Positions 15,936 through 25,029 of a DNA stretch of 30,298 bases are shown here, piece after piece. Origin of the DNA: Devosia sp. (GTDB taxonomy: Bacteria; Pseudomonadota; Alphaproteobacteria; Rhizobiales; Devosiaceae); contig JAQGJI010000022.1 in NCBI GenBank assembly GCA_028290685.1, positions 1-30,298 on the forward strand, in the 5' to 3' direction. The notes below the pieces were generated by a model. It searched no databases. It was given only the letters and a program-made list of their open reading frames with translations, and was not told where the DNA came from. Position 1 is the stretch's first letter, and every line of letters begins with the position of its first letter. The position numbers were made by a program, and so were the translations under genes.

Positions 15936-17150
15936 ATGAGCCAACTCGCAACTGCCGCGCCAAAATTCTTGCCCGCTGTAAGCACGGACCGCATGCCACT
16001 GCTGGTGTCCGCCGTGATGCTTGCCGCGGGCTTTGTCTTGATCACCTGGCTTGTTGACCTGCGCCAGGGCGCTTTGTTTTTAATCGGCGGTGCGCTGGGC
16101 GTCGCCCTTTATCATGGCTCGTTTGGTTTCACCGGCGGATGGCGCCGCATGGTGGTGGAAAAGCGCGGGCGCAACATGCGTGCGCAGATGCTGGCAATCG
16201 GGGTGGCTGCCCTTGCCATGATCCCGCTCGTGGCCGCCGGCTCGATTGGCGGTCAGGCCATGGCCGCAGCCCTGGCACCGGTAGGCGTCTCGGTGGTCCT
16301 GGGCGCCGCCATTTTCGGGCTTGGCATGCAATTGGGCGGCGGCTGCGGATCGGGAACCTTGTTCACGGTCGGGGGCGGATCCTCCCGCATGTTGGTTACG
16401 CTTGTGTTCTTTATCGTGGGGTCGCTGGTTGGAACCGCACATTTGCCGTTCTGGCTGACGCAGCCTGCGCTCCCCCCAATCAGCTTGGGTGCCGAACTGG
16501 GTATCGGCTTTGCCATCGCCCTGACCATCACCGGGCTGGCGCTGGTGGCGCTGATCACCGCCCTGATTGAAAAGCGGGTGCATGGCGACATCGAGGCCGA
16601 GCCCGCCCCCGCCCGCGCCGGGTGGAACTGGATATTGCGCGGCCCCTGGCCCTTGATCGGTGCCGGCCTGGTGCTGGCGCTGCTCAACATCGCCACCCTA
16701 CTGGTGGCCGGCCATCCCTGGTCGATCACCTATGGCTTTGGCCTGTGGGGGGCAAAAATTGCCCAGGCTGTGGGTATTGATGTCGCCAGCTGGGAATTCT
16801 GGACCTGGCCAGCACAGGCACAGGCGCTTAATTCCAGCGTGCTGGCCGACACTGTCTCGGTCATGGATTTCGGACTGGTGCTGGGCGCGGCCCTCGCCGC
16901 TGCCATTGCAGGCAAATTTGCCCCCAAGGCCAGCCTGCCTCTGGGTTCGCTGGTGGCAGCCGTAATTGGCGGCTTGCTGATGGGTTACGGCGCGCGCCTG
17001 TCCTTTGGATGCAACATCGGCGCGCTGTTCTCGGGCATTGCGACGGGGAGCCTGCATGGCTGGGTGTGGTTTGCCGCTGCCTTTGTGGGATCGGCAGGCG
17101 GCATTGCCCTGCGGCCCGTGTTCGGTCTGGATGGATTTGCCCGCAAATGA
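15936..17150 (+). CDS. YeeE/YedE (TsuA-like) sulfur-compound transporter
   Basis: A 404-aa polytopic inner-membrane protein, with about nine to ten hydrophobic helices, of the YeeE/YedE family, whose studied members import thiosulfate. Both halves carry the family Cys motifs: Cys137 in QLGGGCGSGTLF and Cys359 in LSFGCNIGALFSGIATG. These cysteines are thought to pass the sulfur compound along the path by weak S-H-S contacts. Start 15936 is preferred over an in-frame ATG at 15870, because that codon abuts a strong hairpin and adds a non-hydrophobic leader; its own ribosome site is weak. The stop overlaps the next ATG (ATGA). It works with the periplasmic rhodanese upstream. Confidence 0.9.
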   Translation: MSQLATAAPKFLPAVSTDRMPLLVSAVMLAAGFVLITWLVDLRQGALFLIGGALGVALYHGSFGFTGGWRRMVVEKRGRNMRAQMLAIGVAALAMIPLVAAGSIGGQAMAAALAPVGVSVVLGAAIFGLGMQLGGGCGSGTLFTVGGGSSRMLVTLVFFIVGSLVGTAHLPFWLTQPALPPISLGAELGIGFAIALTITGLALVALITALIEKRVHGDIEAEPAPARAGWNWILRGPWPLIGAGLVLALLNIATLLVAGHPWSITYGFGLWGAKIAQAVGIDVASWEFWTWPAQAQALNSSVLADTVSVMDFGLVLGAALAAAIAGKFAPKASLPLGSLVAAVIGGLLMGYGARLSFGCNIGALFSGIATGSLHGWVWFAAAFVGSAGGIALRPVFGLDGFARK

Positions 17151-17581
17151 GCGCACGCAACACCCTGCTTTTTGGTGCAGCCCTGGCCGTTTCCACCGCG
17201 GCGATCGCCTATGATCATGTGACCAATCCAATACCGCCGCGGCCGAGCTACGAAGGTGTTCCTGCTGCAGCGGGATCTGCCCCTTGTGCCGCTGCGCCAT
17301 GTGCGGCAGGCGCGCCCTGTGCTGCCGGAGCGCCCGCCTCCGCGCCCCTGGCCGCGCCGCCACCCCCACCGGCAGCCGCACCCTGTGCCGCCGGCGCACC
17401 GCAACTCGCCGCCCCTCCCCCGCCGCCAGCAGCGTCCCCCGCTGCCGCACCGCTTGCTCCACCCCCGCCCCCGCCAGCCATACGCGCCTCAGAGCCGGCC
17501 GAGGCGCTGGCCGCCCCGCCGCCGCCCAGGACAAAGCCCCTCGGTCAAGAAGCGCCCGAGCTTGTGGTGAATGGGAACTAG
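17147..17581 (+). CDS. Exported Pro/Ala-rich protein with repeated PCAAGAP cysteine motif
   Basis: A 144-aa protein with a short signal peptide (residues about 1-21, ending AAIA). The mature part is almost entirely Ala and Pro, with PPPPP runs and four cysteines at 47, 52, 58 and 80, each in a PCAA(G)AP context. It has no globular domain and is likely extended. The start overlaps the transporter stop by 4 bp and the stop abuts the next ATG, so all three are co-translated. The ordered cysteines next to a rhodanese and a thiosulfate-type transporter suggest a sulfur- or metal-binding role in the periplasm. I do not recognise the family; the low complexity means it could also be a fast-evolving linker or cell-wall spacer. 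Confidence 0.75.
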   Translation: MSARNTLLFGAALAVSTAAIAYDHVTNPIPPRPSYEGVPAAAGSAPCAAAPCAAGAPCAAGAPASAPLAAPPPPPAAAPCAAGAPQLAAPPPPPAASPAAAPLAPPPPPPAIRASEPAEALAAPPPPRTKPLGQEAPELVVNGN

Positions 17582-18184
17582 ATGGCGGAAGGATCACGGG
17601 AACAGGCACTGGCCGAAATCGCTTTTTGCCAAGCCATTCTGGCCAAGGGCGGGCTCAATGTATTGAGCGAGACGTTCCAGGGTGTTGCCGCGATCGCTGC
17701 CTGGGAGCACTATCCACCCGGCGACGTGTATGATCCGGCCAGCAACTCCCAATGGTTTTATCATTGCCACCCCGCGGCTGAAAATTCGAGCGAACACGGG
17801 CACTTTCATTGCTTTGTTCGGCCCCAGGGCCCCACGGGTCCGATCCATCATCTGCTGGCTGTGGGAGTGGATGCCAATGGCCGCCTGCTGCGGCTTTTTA
17901 CCGTCAATCAGTGGGTGGTTGATGATAACTGGGTCAATGCGGAAACAACGATTCCCTTGCTCGCGCGGTTCGACATGCAGATGCCACGGCCCTCTTATCT
18001 GGTGAACCGGTGGCTCACGGCCATATGTGTGGCTTACGAGGCTGAAATAACGGCGTTGCTGTGGGAAAGGGACCGGGTGCTCAACGCCCACGCCCCGGCC
18101 AATTGGGCCTCCGTTCTGGAGGACCGGTCACTGGAAGTGCTGTCCGAATTTACCCTCCCCCCTGCCGAACCGGCCGGGTCGTAG
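17582..18184 (+). CDS. Conserved hypothetical protein with EHGHFH motif
   Basis: A 200-aa soluble protein, probably cytoplasmic since no signal peptide is seen. The central conserved part reads WEHYPPGDVYD, WFYHCHP and EHGHFHCFVRP. That is five His and two Cys in a short span, suggesting a metal site. It resembles a small uncharacterised bacterial family (DUF6969 by memory, not verified). It directly abuts the Cys/Pro-rich gene with no gap (TAG ATG), so it belongs to the sulfur-related operon. It could be a metal-dependent enzyme acting on a sulfur compound; nothing in the sequence fixes that. Confidence 0.8.
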   Translation: MAEGSREQALAEIAFCQAILAKGGLNVLSETFQGVAAIAAWEHYPPGDVYDPASNSQWFYHCHPAAENSSEHGHFHCFVRPQGPTGPIHHLLAVGVDANGRLLRLFTVNQWVVDDNWVNAETTIPLLARFDMQMPRPSYLVNRWLTAICVAYEAEITALLWERDRVLNAHAPANWASVLEDRSLEVLSEFTLPPAEPAGS

Positions 18185-18292
18185 GGCTCAAAAGGCGTAA
18201 ACGACACCGGCGAGATCGTCGTCTTGCGCAGCATGCACGCGCTGGCTTGTTCCGCTGCACCGATTATCCGTGCCGATGTGACGTTTCGCCCC

Positions 18293-19417
18293 CTAGGAAG
18301 CCAAGACGCGTTCCAGAAAATTCCCCATGGCAGGGTTGTAGGCGTCAGCCCGCTCCACAAAGCCCATGTGGTTGACACCGGCAATTGTTTCCAGCTTCCC
18401 ATTACGGGCCTGGCCCGCAATAGCCGTGCTGGCTTCGGGTTTGGTGACAATATCGCTGTCGCCGGCAAGCAGCAGCACAGGCACGTCGACGGATCCTAGC
18501 GCACCGGTTGCATCCCAGCGGAACATGGCGAGATTACCCTTCTGGATATTGCCGGGGGGATTTTTGGTCGAGAGCAGGGTCACGTGTTCAAGCTGGCTGC
18601 GGGTGACATATTTGCCAAAACCCAAGCGATTGCCCACATGAGCCATGCCGCTCAGATAGCTTTGCCATGCACTGAGCCAGGCCAGAGGCTGCAGCCAAAT
18701 TGTCAGCCGCATCAATGGCTCCAGCACAGGCTTGCGCAGCGCCTGCACCAGTCCTGACAAGATCATCGTCTTGAGGGGATTGGTATAGGTGGTGTTGACC
18801 AGCACTGCGCCCGCCACTCGGCTGTTAAAGAAAGCCGGATTGTCGCGCGCCAGTGTTTGAATGGTCATGCCCCCGATGCTGTGTCCAATCAACCCGACCC
18901 GATTCGCACCGGAATACTCAATGATTGCGGCAAGGTTCTGGGCAAAGTTCTCGAGCGAAATCGTGCCGTGCGATTTTCCCAAGCCGGGCAAGTCCCAGAC
19001 CAGGACGCGAAAGCGAGCCCCCAGATCGCGCTTGGCATAGTGCCAGATCGTGCTGTCAAGCGCCCAGCCATGCGTCAGAATGATGGTCGGACCACTCTGA
19101 AGGCCAAGCTCTTCCACATAAAGGCGGGCTCCATTGGCACCATCGATGATCTGTCCCGCCCCGCGATCCTCGTGGGAGGGCTCGCCAGTGTCTGGCTTGG
19201 CCAGCAATGGTAGCACAACCAGTCGCCCCAGGAGGGAAAAGGCAATGAGCCCGAGCGCAGTCCACAGGCGCCAATCGTCACGGATGCGAACGAGATCGCC
19301 GTCAGTCTGCCGAACAAGCTCACCTTCGTTCCAGCTCCAAAGCAGATAAATCACCAAGCCCAGAATGATCAGACCAAGCAGGCTCGTTATGAAGCGAATG
19401 ACGGATAGTAGTGGCAT
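18293..19417 (-). CDS. Membrane-anchored alpha/beta hydrolase
   Basis: A 374-aa protein. Two N-terminal hydrophobic helices (about 5-27 and 52-72) anchor it in the membrane. The catalytic domain has the oxyanion stretch LTHGWALDSTIW, the nucleophile Ser180 in GHSIGG, an Asp near 320-322 (GDSDIV) and His350 in GVNHMGF, a full catalytic triad. The substrate is unknown; esterase, lipase or haloperoxidase-like activities are all compatible. ATG 19417 is chosen over an upstream TTG (19426) because GGAG stands 9 bp before the ATG. It converges with the sulfur operon and lies 128 bp after the SDR on the same strand, probably with its own promoter. Confidence 0.9.
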   Translation of the reverse strand: MPLLSVIRFITSLLGLIILGLVIYLLWSWNEGELVRQTDGDLVRIRDDWRLWTALGLIAFSLLGRLVVLPLLAKPDTGEPSHEDRGAGQIIDGANGARLYVEELGLQSGPTIILTHGWALDSTIWHYAKRDLGARFRVLVWDLPGLGKSHGTISLENFAQNLAAIIEYSGANRVGLIGHSIGGMTIQTLARDNPAFFNSRVAGAVLVNTTYTNPLKTMILSGLVQALRKPVLEPLMRLTIWLQPLAWLSAWQSYLSGMAHVGNRLGFGKYVTRSQLEHVTLLSTKNPPGNIQKGNLAMFRWDATGALGSVDVPVLLLAGDSDIVTKPEASTAIAGQARNGKLETIAGVNHMGFVERADAYNPAMGNFLERVLAS

Positions 19418-19545
19418 GCAAGACAACTCCGGATCGGTGCATCGTCAACTGCATGGACAAGTTTTTGTTCCTACAATTCCCATCACGGGCCAATTGCACC
19501 GGGCGCAGCGACGCCGGCAATGGCCAAGGCAGAAATAGCGCCTGC

Positions 19546-20325
19546 TCAGTGCGGTGCGCCGACAATCGCTTGTTCAAGGTCGATGGACGTGCCGGTTTGC
19601 AGGCCGGAAAGATCCGACAGCAGATAAACCGCCAGTCGGGCAACTTCGGCAGGCTCCAGCAATCGCCCGAGCGGGCGGGTGGCCGCGGCTTTGATCGCCC
19701 AGTCTTCGCCCTTGCCCAGTGTCCGGGCCTGCATGGTCTGTTCGGCGTCCGTCGGTGCCCAGCCCATGTTTATGCCGTTGACCCGAATACGGTCGGCGAG
19801 GTGGGCATTGGCGGCATTGCGGGTGAGGGTTGCCAGCGCCCCTTTGGACGCCGAATAGATCGCCAGGTCCGGCGCACCGCAATGAGCGTTCATGGACTGG
19901 ATGTTGACAATGGAGCCGGGGGAGCCCCGCTCCCGCAGATGCGCGATCATCGCCGACATCAAGAAGTACGGCGCGCGGACATTGACGGCAAAAATCTTGT
20001 CAAACAACTCCGTCGATCCGTCAAGAAAACTCGCCCGATCAGTGACCCCGGCGGCATTGACCAGCCCGTCCAGCGGACCTGCGGCTAACGCTTGGGCCAT
20101 CAGCCGGGCGGGCACGTCCGGGTCACCAAGTTCGCCGAGCACCACTTCGGCATTTGGGATGGCCGCCAGCGCCTTGTCTGCCTTGCTTGGGTCACGCCCG
20201 GCCAGTACGATCCTTGTAGCGCCATTGGCGTGCGCATGGCGGGCGATCTCAAGGCCAAGTCCCTGGAAGCCGCCGGTGATCAGTACGGCTTTGCCTGCAA
20301 GGCTCTGCCCAAATGGCTCGGTCAT
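19546..20325 (-). CDS. SDR-family NAD(P)-dependent oxidoreductase (last gene of importer operon)
   Basis: A 259-aa classical short-chain dehydrogenase. TGGFQGLG near the N-terminus binds the cofactor, NAAG is present, and the active site has Ser in NIQSMNAH with Tyr and Lys in AIYSASKGA. The C-terminal segment LSGLQTGTSIDLEQAI is the usual closing strand. It starts 11 bp after the second permease stop with GGAG in the gap, so it is translated from the importer mRNA. It would oxidise or reduce the imported sugar, polyol or a derivative. Confidence 0.92.
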   Translation of the reverse strand: MTEPFGQSLAGKAVLITGGFQGLGLEIARHAHANGATRIVLAGRDPSKADKALAAIPNAEVVLGELGDPDVPARLMAQALAAGPLDGLVNAAGVTDRASFLDGSTELFDKIFAVNVRAPYFLMSAMIAHLRERGSPGSIVNIQSMNAHCGAPDLAIYSASKGALATLTRNAANAHLADRIRVNGINMGWAPTDAEQTMQARTLGKGEDWAIKAAATRPLGRLLEPAEVARLAVYLLSDLSGLQTGTSIDLEQAIVGAPH

Positions 20326-20336
20326 CGGTCTCTCCT

Positions 20337-21314
20337 TCAGCTTTGATCGGTGATCCGCACATAAAGGGCGGTGACCACCAGAATAATGGCGCCGAACAAT
20401 ATCCGCCGTGCACCCTCGGGAATCTGCAGCAGCGTCAGCAATGTACCAAGCACGGTCAGGATAAGCGCACCGACAATGGTCCCCGAATAGCTGCCGCGGC
20501 CTCCGAAAATCGAGGTGCCGCCGATCACCGCCGCTGCAACGGAAGGCAGCATCAATGAGTTGGCGAGCGACAGGGAAGGCGCGCGGATGATGCCCACATA
20601 GAGCAGCCCGGTCAGGCCCGCGATCAGTCCCGACATGGTATAGAGCGCCAGGAGCACCTGCCATGAGCGGACACCCGAGAGGCGGGTTGCCTTCTCATTG
20701 GCGCCCATTGCATAAAGGAGGCGGCCGAAGCCGGTGCGCCGCAGGCCCCACAGGATCAAAATGGCGAAGGGGACAAACAGGAAGAGGGCGTTGGGCATGC
20801 CCAGCGTGCGGCCGGTGCCCAGCCATTCAAACATCCCCGGAATTTCCGAGCCGGTATTGATCACATACCGCTGGTAGACCTGCAGGCATCCCGTCCCGAT
20901 CAACCCGGTGCCAAGCGTCATGATCAGCGGATGCACCCGGCAGATGCCAACGCCGAAGCCGTTGACCAGCCCCATCAGGATCGCAGGCACGAGCGCCAGG
21001 ACAATGGCAGAAGGCCCACCAACCAGCGGCGTGAGCGTCGCGACCACAAAGGCGCTGATCGTCGCCACGACGCCTGCCGACAGATCGATCCCTCCGGTCA
21101 GCATGGTCAAGGTCTGGCAGGCTGCCAGCATGGCGAGCGGAATAGCGAAGCGAATGGTGTTACCCACCCAGCGCTCGTTGAAGATGCCCGGCTGCAGCCC
21201 CTCCAAGAGCGCCACCAGTGCGAACAGCAACAGGATCAGCGGGATAACCGGATTGGCCCGGATTACGCGCCCCACGCGCTGGGGCAGCGCAGCAATTTCG
21301 ATCGTAGCTGCCAT
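20337..21314 (-). CDS. Sugar ABC transporter permease (second, RbsC-like)
   Basis: A 325-aa inner-membrane permease of the ribose/galactose (branched) importer family with about eight to ten helices. It carries the family stretches MLTGGIDLSAG, NGFGVG and GGTSIFGGRGS. ATG 21314 overlaps the stop of the other permease by 4 bp, and a preceding in-frame TTG is ignored. It pairs with that permease as a heterodimeric channel. Confidence 0.93.
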   Translation of the reverse strand: MAATIEIAALPQRVGRVIRANPVIPLILLLFALVALLEGLQPGIFNERWVGNTIRFAIPLAMLAACQTLTMLTGGIDLSAGVVATISAFVVATLTPLVGGPSAIVLALVPAILMGLVNGFGVGICRVHPLIMTLGTGLIGTGCLQVYQRYVINTGSEIPGMFEWLGTGRTLGMPNALFLFVPFAILILWGLRRTGFGRLLYAMGANEKATRLSGVRSWQVLLALYTMSGLIAGLTGLLYVGIIRAPSLSLANSLMLPSVAAAVIGGTSIFGGRGSYSGTIVGALILTVLGTLLTLLQIPEGARRILFGAIILVVTALYVRITDQS

Positions 21315-22285
21315 CAATGCCGTCCTCTCATGGCCAACAAGCCGCCTGCCATGACCACGGCAACCATGATCGTGCCCTCGATGATAGTGGTCACATTCGG
21401 GTCCACCGAGAGCAGCGTCAAGTCAAGGCGCAGGGTGCGCAGGATGAACACGGCGATGATCGGCCCCAACAGGCCGCCCTTGCCCCCGGTCAGTGCCACG
21501 CCGCCCAGCACCACCGCTGCAACGCTCGCCAGCAGATATGGTCCCGGGATGGGTTCCCCGATGCCGGTGCTGAGCGTGATCGAGAGCCCGCCCAGCGCCG
21601 CAAACAGCCCGGCAAATCCATAGGCGGCGATGCGCGTTCGCCCGACAGCAACCCCCGAGCGGAACGCTGCGTGCTGATCGCTGCCGATGGCATAGATGGA
21701 AAGCCCCAGCTTGGAGCGCCGCAGCGGCAGCCAGATGATCACCACAAGCGCCACAAGCACGACGAATGCGCGCGGCACCCACATGGTCATAGCTGCCGGC
21801 ACGCCAGGCAGGGTCAGGCCGCCCACGACCAATTCACGCATCCAGGGAGTGGCGGCGCCACCGGGCGCATTGAGGATCAGCAAAGCTACCCCTTCCCAGA
21901 CGAACAGCATGGCAAGCGTCACCACGATGTCGGGTCCGCGCGTAAGAACAATAAGGGCGCCGTTGATGACCCCCATGCCAATACCGGCTGCCAACACGAC
22001 CAGCACGACCAGACCGGCACTGGCATCGCCCATCTGCTGCATCAGCAGGGCGGCGATGACCCCGGCCACCGCCATGACCGAAGCAATGGAGAGGTCAATA
22101 CCACCGGCAATTACCACAATGGCCATGCCGGCGGTGCAGAAGGCGAATGGCAGAGCCGCGCGGGCGAGGGAATCAAGACCCGAGACCCCGAAATTGGGTT
22201 GGATGATACGCGTTGCGATCAACAGGCCGGCGAGAATGGCTAACAGGCCCAGCGACCATCCGTAGCGGTTAAGCACACCCGTCAT
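21314..22285 (-). CDS. Sugar ABC transporter permease (first, RbsC-like)
   Basis: A 323-aa polytopic permease, homologous to its downstream neighbour. Conserved stretches are VIAGGIDLSIASVMA, NGALIV, and GGVALTGGKGGLLG. It lacks a cleavable signal and has about nine hydrophobic helices. It overlaps both the ATPase gene upstream and the other permease downstream by 4 bp, so the three are tightly coupled. Confidence 0.93.
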   Translation of the reverse strand: MTGVLNRYGWSLGLLAILAGLLIATRIIQPNFGVSGLDSLARAALPFAFCTAGMAIVVIAGGIDLSIASVMAVAGVIAALLMQQMGDASAGLVVLVVLAAGIGMGVINGALIVLTRGPDIVVTLAMLFVWEGVALLILNAPGGAATPWMRELVVGGLTLPGVPAAMTMWVPRAFVVLVALVVIIWLPLRRSKLGLSIYAIGSDQHAAFRSGVAVGRTRIAAYGFAGLFAALGGLSITLSTGIGEPIPGPYLLASVAAVVLGGVALTGGKGGLLGPIIAVFILRTLRLDLTLLSVDPNVTTIIEGTIMVAVVMAGGLLAMRGRH

Positions 22286-23790
22286 GGTCGGGCTCCAGGC
22301 CGCTGTTTTTCAGTCAGGCCATAGGCGGCCCGCATCAGGTTCTGCTCGGTGGCATGTTCGGCCTCGATAATGTCGACCACCTTGCCGCCGAATATGACAA
22401 TGGCGCGGTCACAGGCCAGCGCGATCTCGCCAAGTTCGGATGTGTAGAACAGGATCGAGGCGCCCTGCGCCGCCAGCTCGCGCAGCAGCGGATAGATCTG
22501 GTGTTTGGTGCGCACGTCGATGCCGCGGGTGGGATCGAACAGCAGCAGGGTTTCAACCCCCGCAGCGACCCAGCGGCCGATTGTGACCTTCTGCTGATTG
22601 CCCCCGGACAGTCGCCGCACCTCGCCCTGTGCACGCATGTCGATCTGCAGGCGCGCCACGGCATCGGCGACCTTGGCGGCTTCCTCGCGCATCGCAATAG
22701 CGCCCCATTTGGCAGGACGGGCCAGCAGCGGCAAGGCAATATTCTCGCGCACCGAACGCAGCATCAGCAGCGCATCCTTGCGATCCCCGGGAACGAGCGT
22801 CAGCCCCCTGGCGATGGCGTCCGCAGGATGAGCGAAGCTGGCTGCCTGACCATCCACGTCGATGGTTCCCGATTGGGCGCGGCGGAAGCCAGCCAGGACG
22901 TCGAACAATTCGTCCTGTCCTTGCCCCTCCAGCGCGACAACGCCGAGCACTTCGCCCTTATGCAAGTCAAACGATACATCGGCGAGCTTGGAGCCTGCGC
23001 TGAGCGAGCTGACCCGCACGCGTGGTGCTTGCGATGGAGTGGCACTCGATGCGCGCCTACCGGCCAGTTCGGCACGAACTGGAACGCCCCCGAGCATCAG
23101 CTCGACGATTTTTTCCTCGATACCCGGCTCGATCACGAAATCGCCCACCGTCACGCCGTCCCGCAGCACCGAGGCGCGATTGCAGACGCGAGCTATTTCG
23201 GCGAAGCGATGGGAGATATAGATGACCGATCGCCCGCTATCGGCCTGCCCACGGATAACCGTCAGCACGCGCTCCACCAGATCGGCCGGCAGCGCTGCGG
23301 TCATCTCATCGAGCATCAGCACGTTTGGCTCCTTGGCCAAGGTCAGCGCCAGATCGAGAATGCGCAGGGTAGCAAGCGGCAGCTGCGCGATCCGGGCATC
23401 CAGCCGCAGGTCGGTGATCCCAAGTTCGCGCACCCAGTGACGAAACGGCTCGGCTGCCACATCGACCAGCCGCAGATTGTCCCTCACGTCCAGGTCAGGG
23501 ATCAGCGAGGGTTCCTGGTAGACGGGCATGATGCCGCTGCGCCGCGCCTGGGCCGGCGAGGCAAAGCGGCGGTCGACGCCATCAAGGTGAATGTGCCCGC
23601 TATCGGGCCGCAAGGCACCGGTCAGAATTTTGACAAAGGTCGATTTGCCTGCGCCATTGGCGCCCATCAGGGCAACGATTTCCCCGGCACGGATCGTCAG
23701 CGATGCATCCTTGAGCGCAGCAACGGCGCCAAAGCGCTTTGCCACCCCGCGTGCGTCCAATACGGGACGCGCGGCCGACGGTTCGGTCAT
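22282..23790 (-). CDS. Sugar ABC transporter double ATPase (RbsA/MglA-like)
   Basis: A 502-aa fused pair of nucleotide-binding domains. NBD1 has an intact Walker A (GANGAGKST, 43-51), Walker B (LMLDEMTAAL) and H-loop (ISHRF), but its signature is degenerate (QLPLATLRI instead of LSGGQ). NBD2 lacks Walker A (VALEGQGQDEL) and has LLLFDPTRGID in place of the DEP Walker B, yet keeps a perfect signature, LSGGNQQK. Thus only one composite ATP site, NBD1 Walker A/B with NBD2 signature, looks catalytic, an extreme form of the asymmetry known in this family. ATG 23790 overlaps no upstream gene; the stop overlaps the permease start. Confidence 0.94.
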   Translation of the reverse strand: MTEPSAARPVLDARGVAKRFGAVAALKDASLTIRAGEIVALMGANGAGKSTFVKILTGALRPDSGHIHLDGVDRRFASPAQARRSGIMPVYQEPSLIPDLDVRDNLRLVDVAAEPFRHWVRELGITDLRLDARIAQLPLATLRILDLALTLAKEPNVLMLDEMTAALPADLVERVLTVIRGQADSGRSVIYISHRFAEIARVCNRASVLRDGVTVGDFVIEPGIEEKIVELMLGGVPVRAELAGRRASSATPSQAPRVRVSSLSAGSKLADVSFDLHKGEVLGVVALEGQGQDELFDVLAGFRRAQSGTIDVDGQAASFAHPADAIARGLTLVPGDRKDALLMLRSVRENIALPLLARPAKWGAIAMREEAAKVADAVARLQIDMRAQGEVRRLSGGNQQKVTIGRWVAAGVETLLLFDPTRGIDVRTKHQIYPLLRELAAQGASILFYTSELGEIALACDRAIVIFGGKVVDIIEAEHATEQNLMRAAYGLTEKQRPGARP

Positions 23791-23818
23791 GCCTCTACCT
23801 TGCCTGATTGGGTGAACC

Positions 23819-23844
23819 GGGCCCCCGGCTGAAGCTGGGGACCC
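23819..23844 (-). terminator. Intercistronic stem-loop after the binding-protein gene
   Basis: On the minus strand GGGTCCCCAGC, loop TTCA, GCCGGGGGCCC forms an 11-bp stem with one mismatch and one G-U pair. It lies 9 bp after the binding-protein stop and 28 bp before the ATPase start. Such stems commonly let the binding protein accumulate over the other transporter parts by partial termination or 3'-end protection. Confidence 0.55.
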
Positions 23845-23853
23845 GAACTCAGA

Positions 23854-24876
23854 TCACTCGCCGGGGCCTTTGCAGGCGATGATTTCTTCGGTCGTGTAGG
23901 TGGTGAACCCCTCGATCGAGACGCTCACCGGCCATTCGGGATCAAGGTTGGGGTTCTGTGCCGCAGCAATGCTGGCCTTGCCCTCATCGGAAACATTGTC
24001 CCACAGGTCCGGGGTGACCAGTACGGTCTGCTCGGCTGGGGCGTCACCGCCCAGGATCTGCAACGCAACGGCAACGCCGGCGCCACCGATCGAGCCCGGG
24101 TTGGTCACGGCTGCACCGACCAGACCTTCCACAGTGGCCAGCTGGCCAACGAAGCCGGCATTGTCAGCACCCACGATCGGCACCAGCGGGGCATCGGATT
24201 CAACAAAGGCATCGACGATGACGTTGTCGATACCCGAGGTCCACACGCCATCAAAGGGCACGCCCGTCGAGAGCAGGTCAAGGATCTGCTGCTTGCCCTG
24301 GTCCTGCTGCCAGCCGGTGAACACTTCCTGGGCAATCGTGATGCCGGGATATTCAGCCAGCGCGCGCTTGAAGCCAGTGTCACGGTCGTTGTCGGCAGAG
24401 GCCCCGGCGGCGCCGCGCATGTACACGACGCTGCCTTCGCCACCCATCTGCTCGAACAGCCACTTGGCGCCGAGATAGCCGTACTCTTCCTGGTTGTTGG
24501 ACACCACATAGGCTGACGGCTCGGTCACGGCCTGGTCGACGGCGACCACGACGATACCGGCGTCGGTTGCTTCCTTGATGGCGGCGTTGATCCCGTCCGG
24601 GTTGGCAGGATTGACCACGATGGCGTCGACGCCGGCCTGGATCAGATTGCGGATGTCTTCCAGCTGGCCCGCAGCGTCGGTGTTGCGATGGGCAATGTTG
24701 AGCGAAGCCACCATGCCTGAATCAAGCGCCTGAGCCTTGATGGCGCAGATCATTTCTTCACGCCAGCCATTGCCCTGCACGGTGTTGGACACCCCGAGGG
24801 TGTATTCTTGCGCCATGGCGCCACCAATGCCGAGCAGAATGGTCGCGGCGCTGGCTGTCAAAAGCAGTCGAGTCAT
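23854..24876 (-). CDS. Periplasmic sugar-binding protein of the ABC importer
   Basis: A 340-aa substrate-binding protein of the ribose/galactose (Peripla_BP_4) class. A Sec signal peptide spans residues 1-22 (ending GAMA-QE). The mature protein has the two-lobe pattern: LGVSNTVQGNGWREEM at the start, IVVNPANPDG, VVVAVDQAV and YMRGAAGASADNDRD. ATG 24876 has GGGAGG 6 bp upstream; a longer in-frame ORF to 24936 is not used because it would bury the signal peptide. It is the first gene of the importer unit. The ligand cannot be told from sequence; ring-stacking Trp and Asp residues typical of sugar binders are present. Confidence 0.93.
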   Translation of the reverse strand: MTRLLLTASAATILLGIGGAMAQEYTLGVSNTVQGNGWREEMICAIKAQALDSGMVASLNIAHRNTDAAGQLEDIRNLIQAGVDAIVVNPANPDGINAAIKEATDAGIVVVAVDQAVTEPSAYVVSNNQEEYGYLGAKWLFEQMGGEGSVVYMRGAAGASADNDRDTGFKRALAEYPGITIAQEVFTGWQQDQGKQQILDLLSTGVPFDGVWTSGIDNVIVDAFVESDAPLVPIVGADNAGFVGQLATVEGLVGAAVTNPGSIGGAGVAVALQILGGDAPAEQTVLVTPDLWDNVSDEGKASIAAAQNPNLDPEWPVSVSIEGFTTYTTEEIIACKGPGE

Positions 24877-25029
24877 TGCAGTCCTCCCTAAGATTACGGT
24901 CGTCCTTATCGCCCCGCCTTGCTGACGGTGTATCAAGGCCCGGTGGTTTTCGTCCGGCGCTCAAACCAGCTGACCAATATTGATGTTTCCCAGCCTGTTG
25001 GCTCCCGCCAACCACTTGGCTGCAAAAAC

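Noticed and set aside
22354..23832. Long plus-strand ORF opposite the ABC ATPase
   Set aside because: The minus strand carries unmistakable ATPase motifs; the plus ORF is an artefact of high GC content. The same applies to long plus-strand ORFs at 21317-22243, 27997-29013 and 29087-30163.
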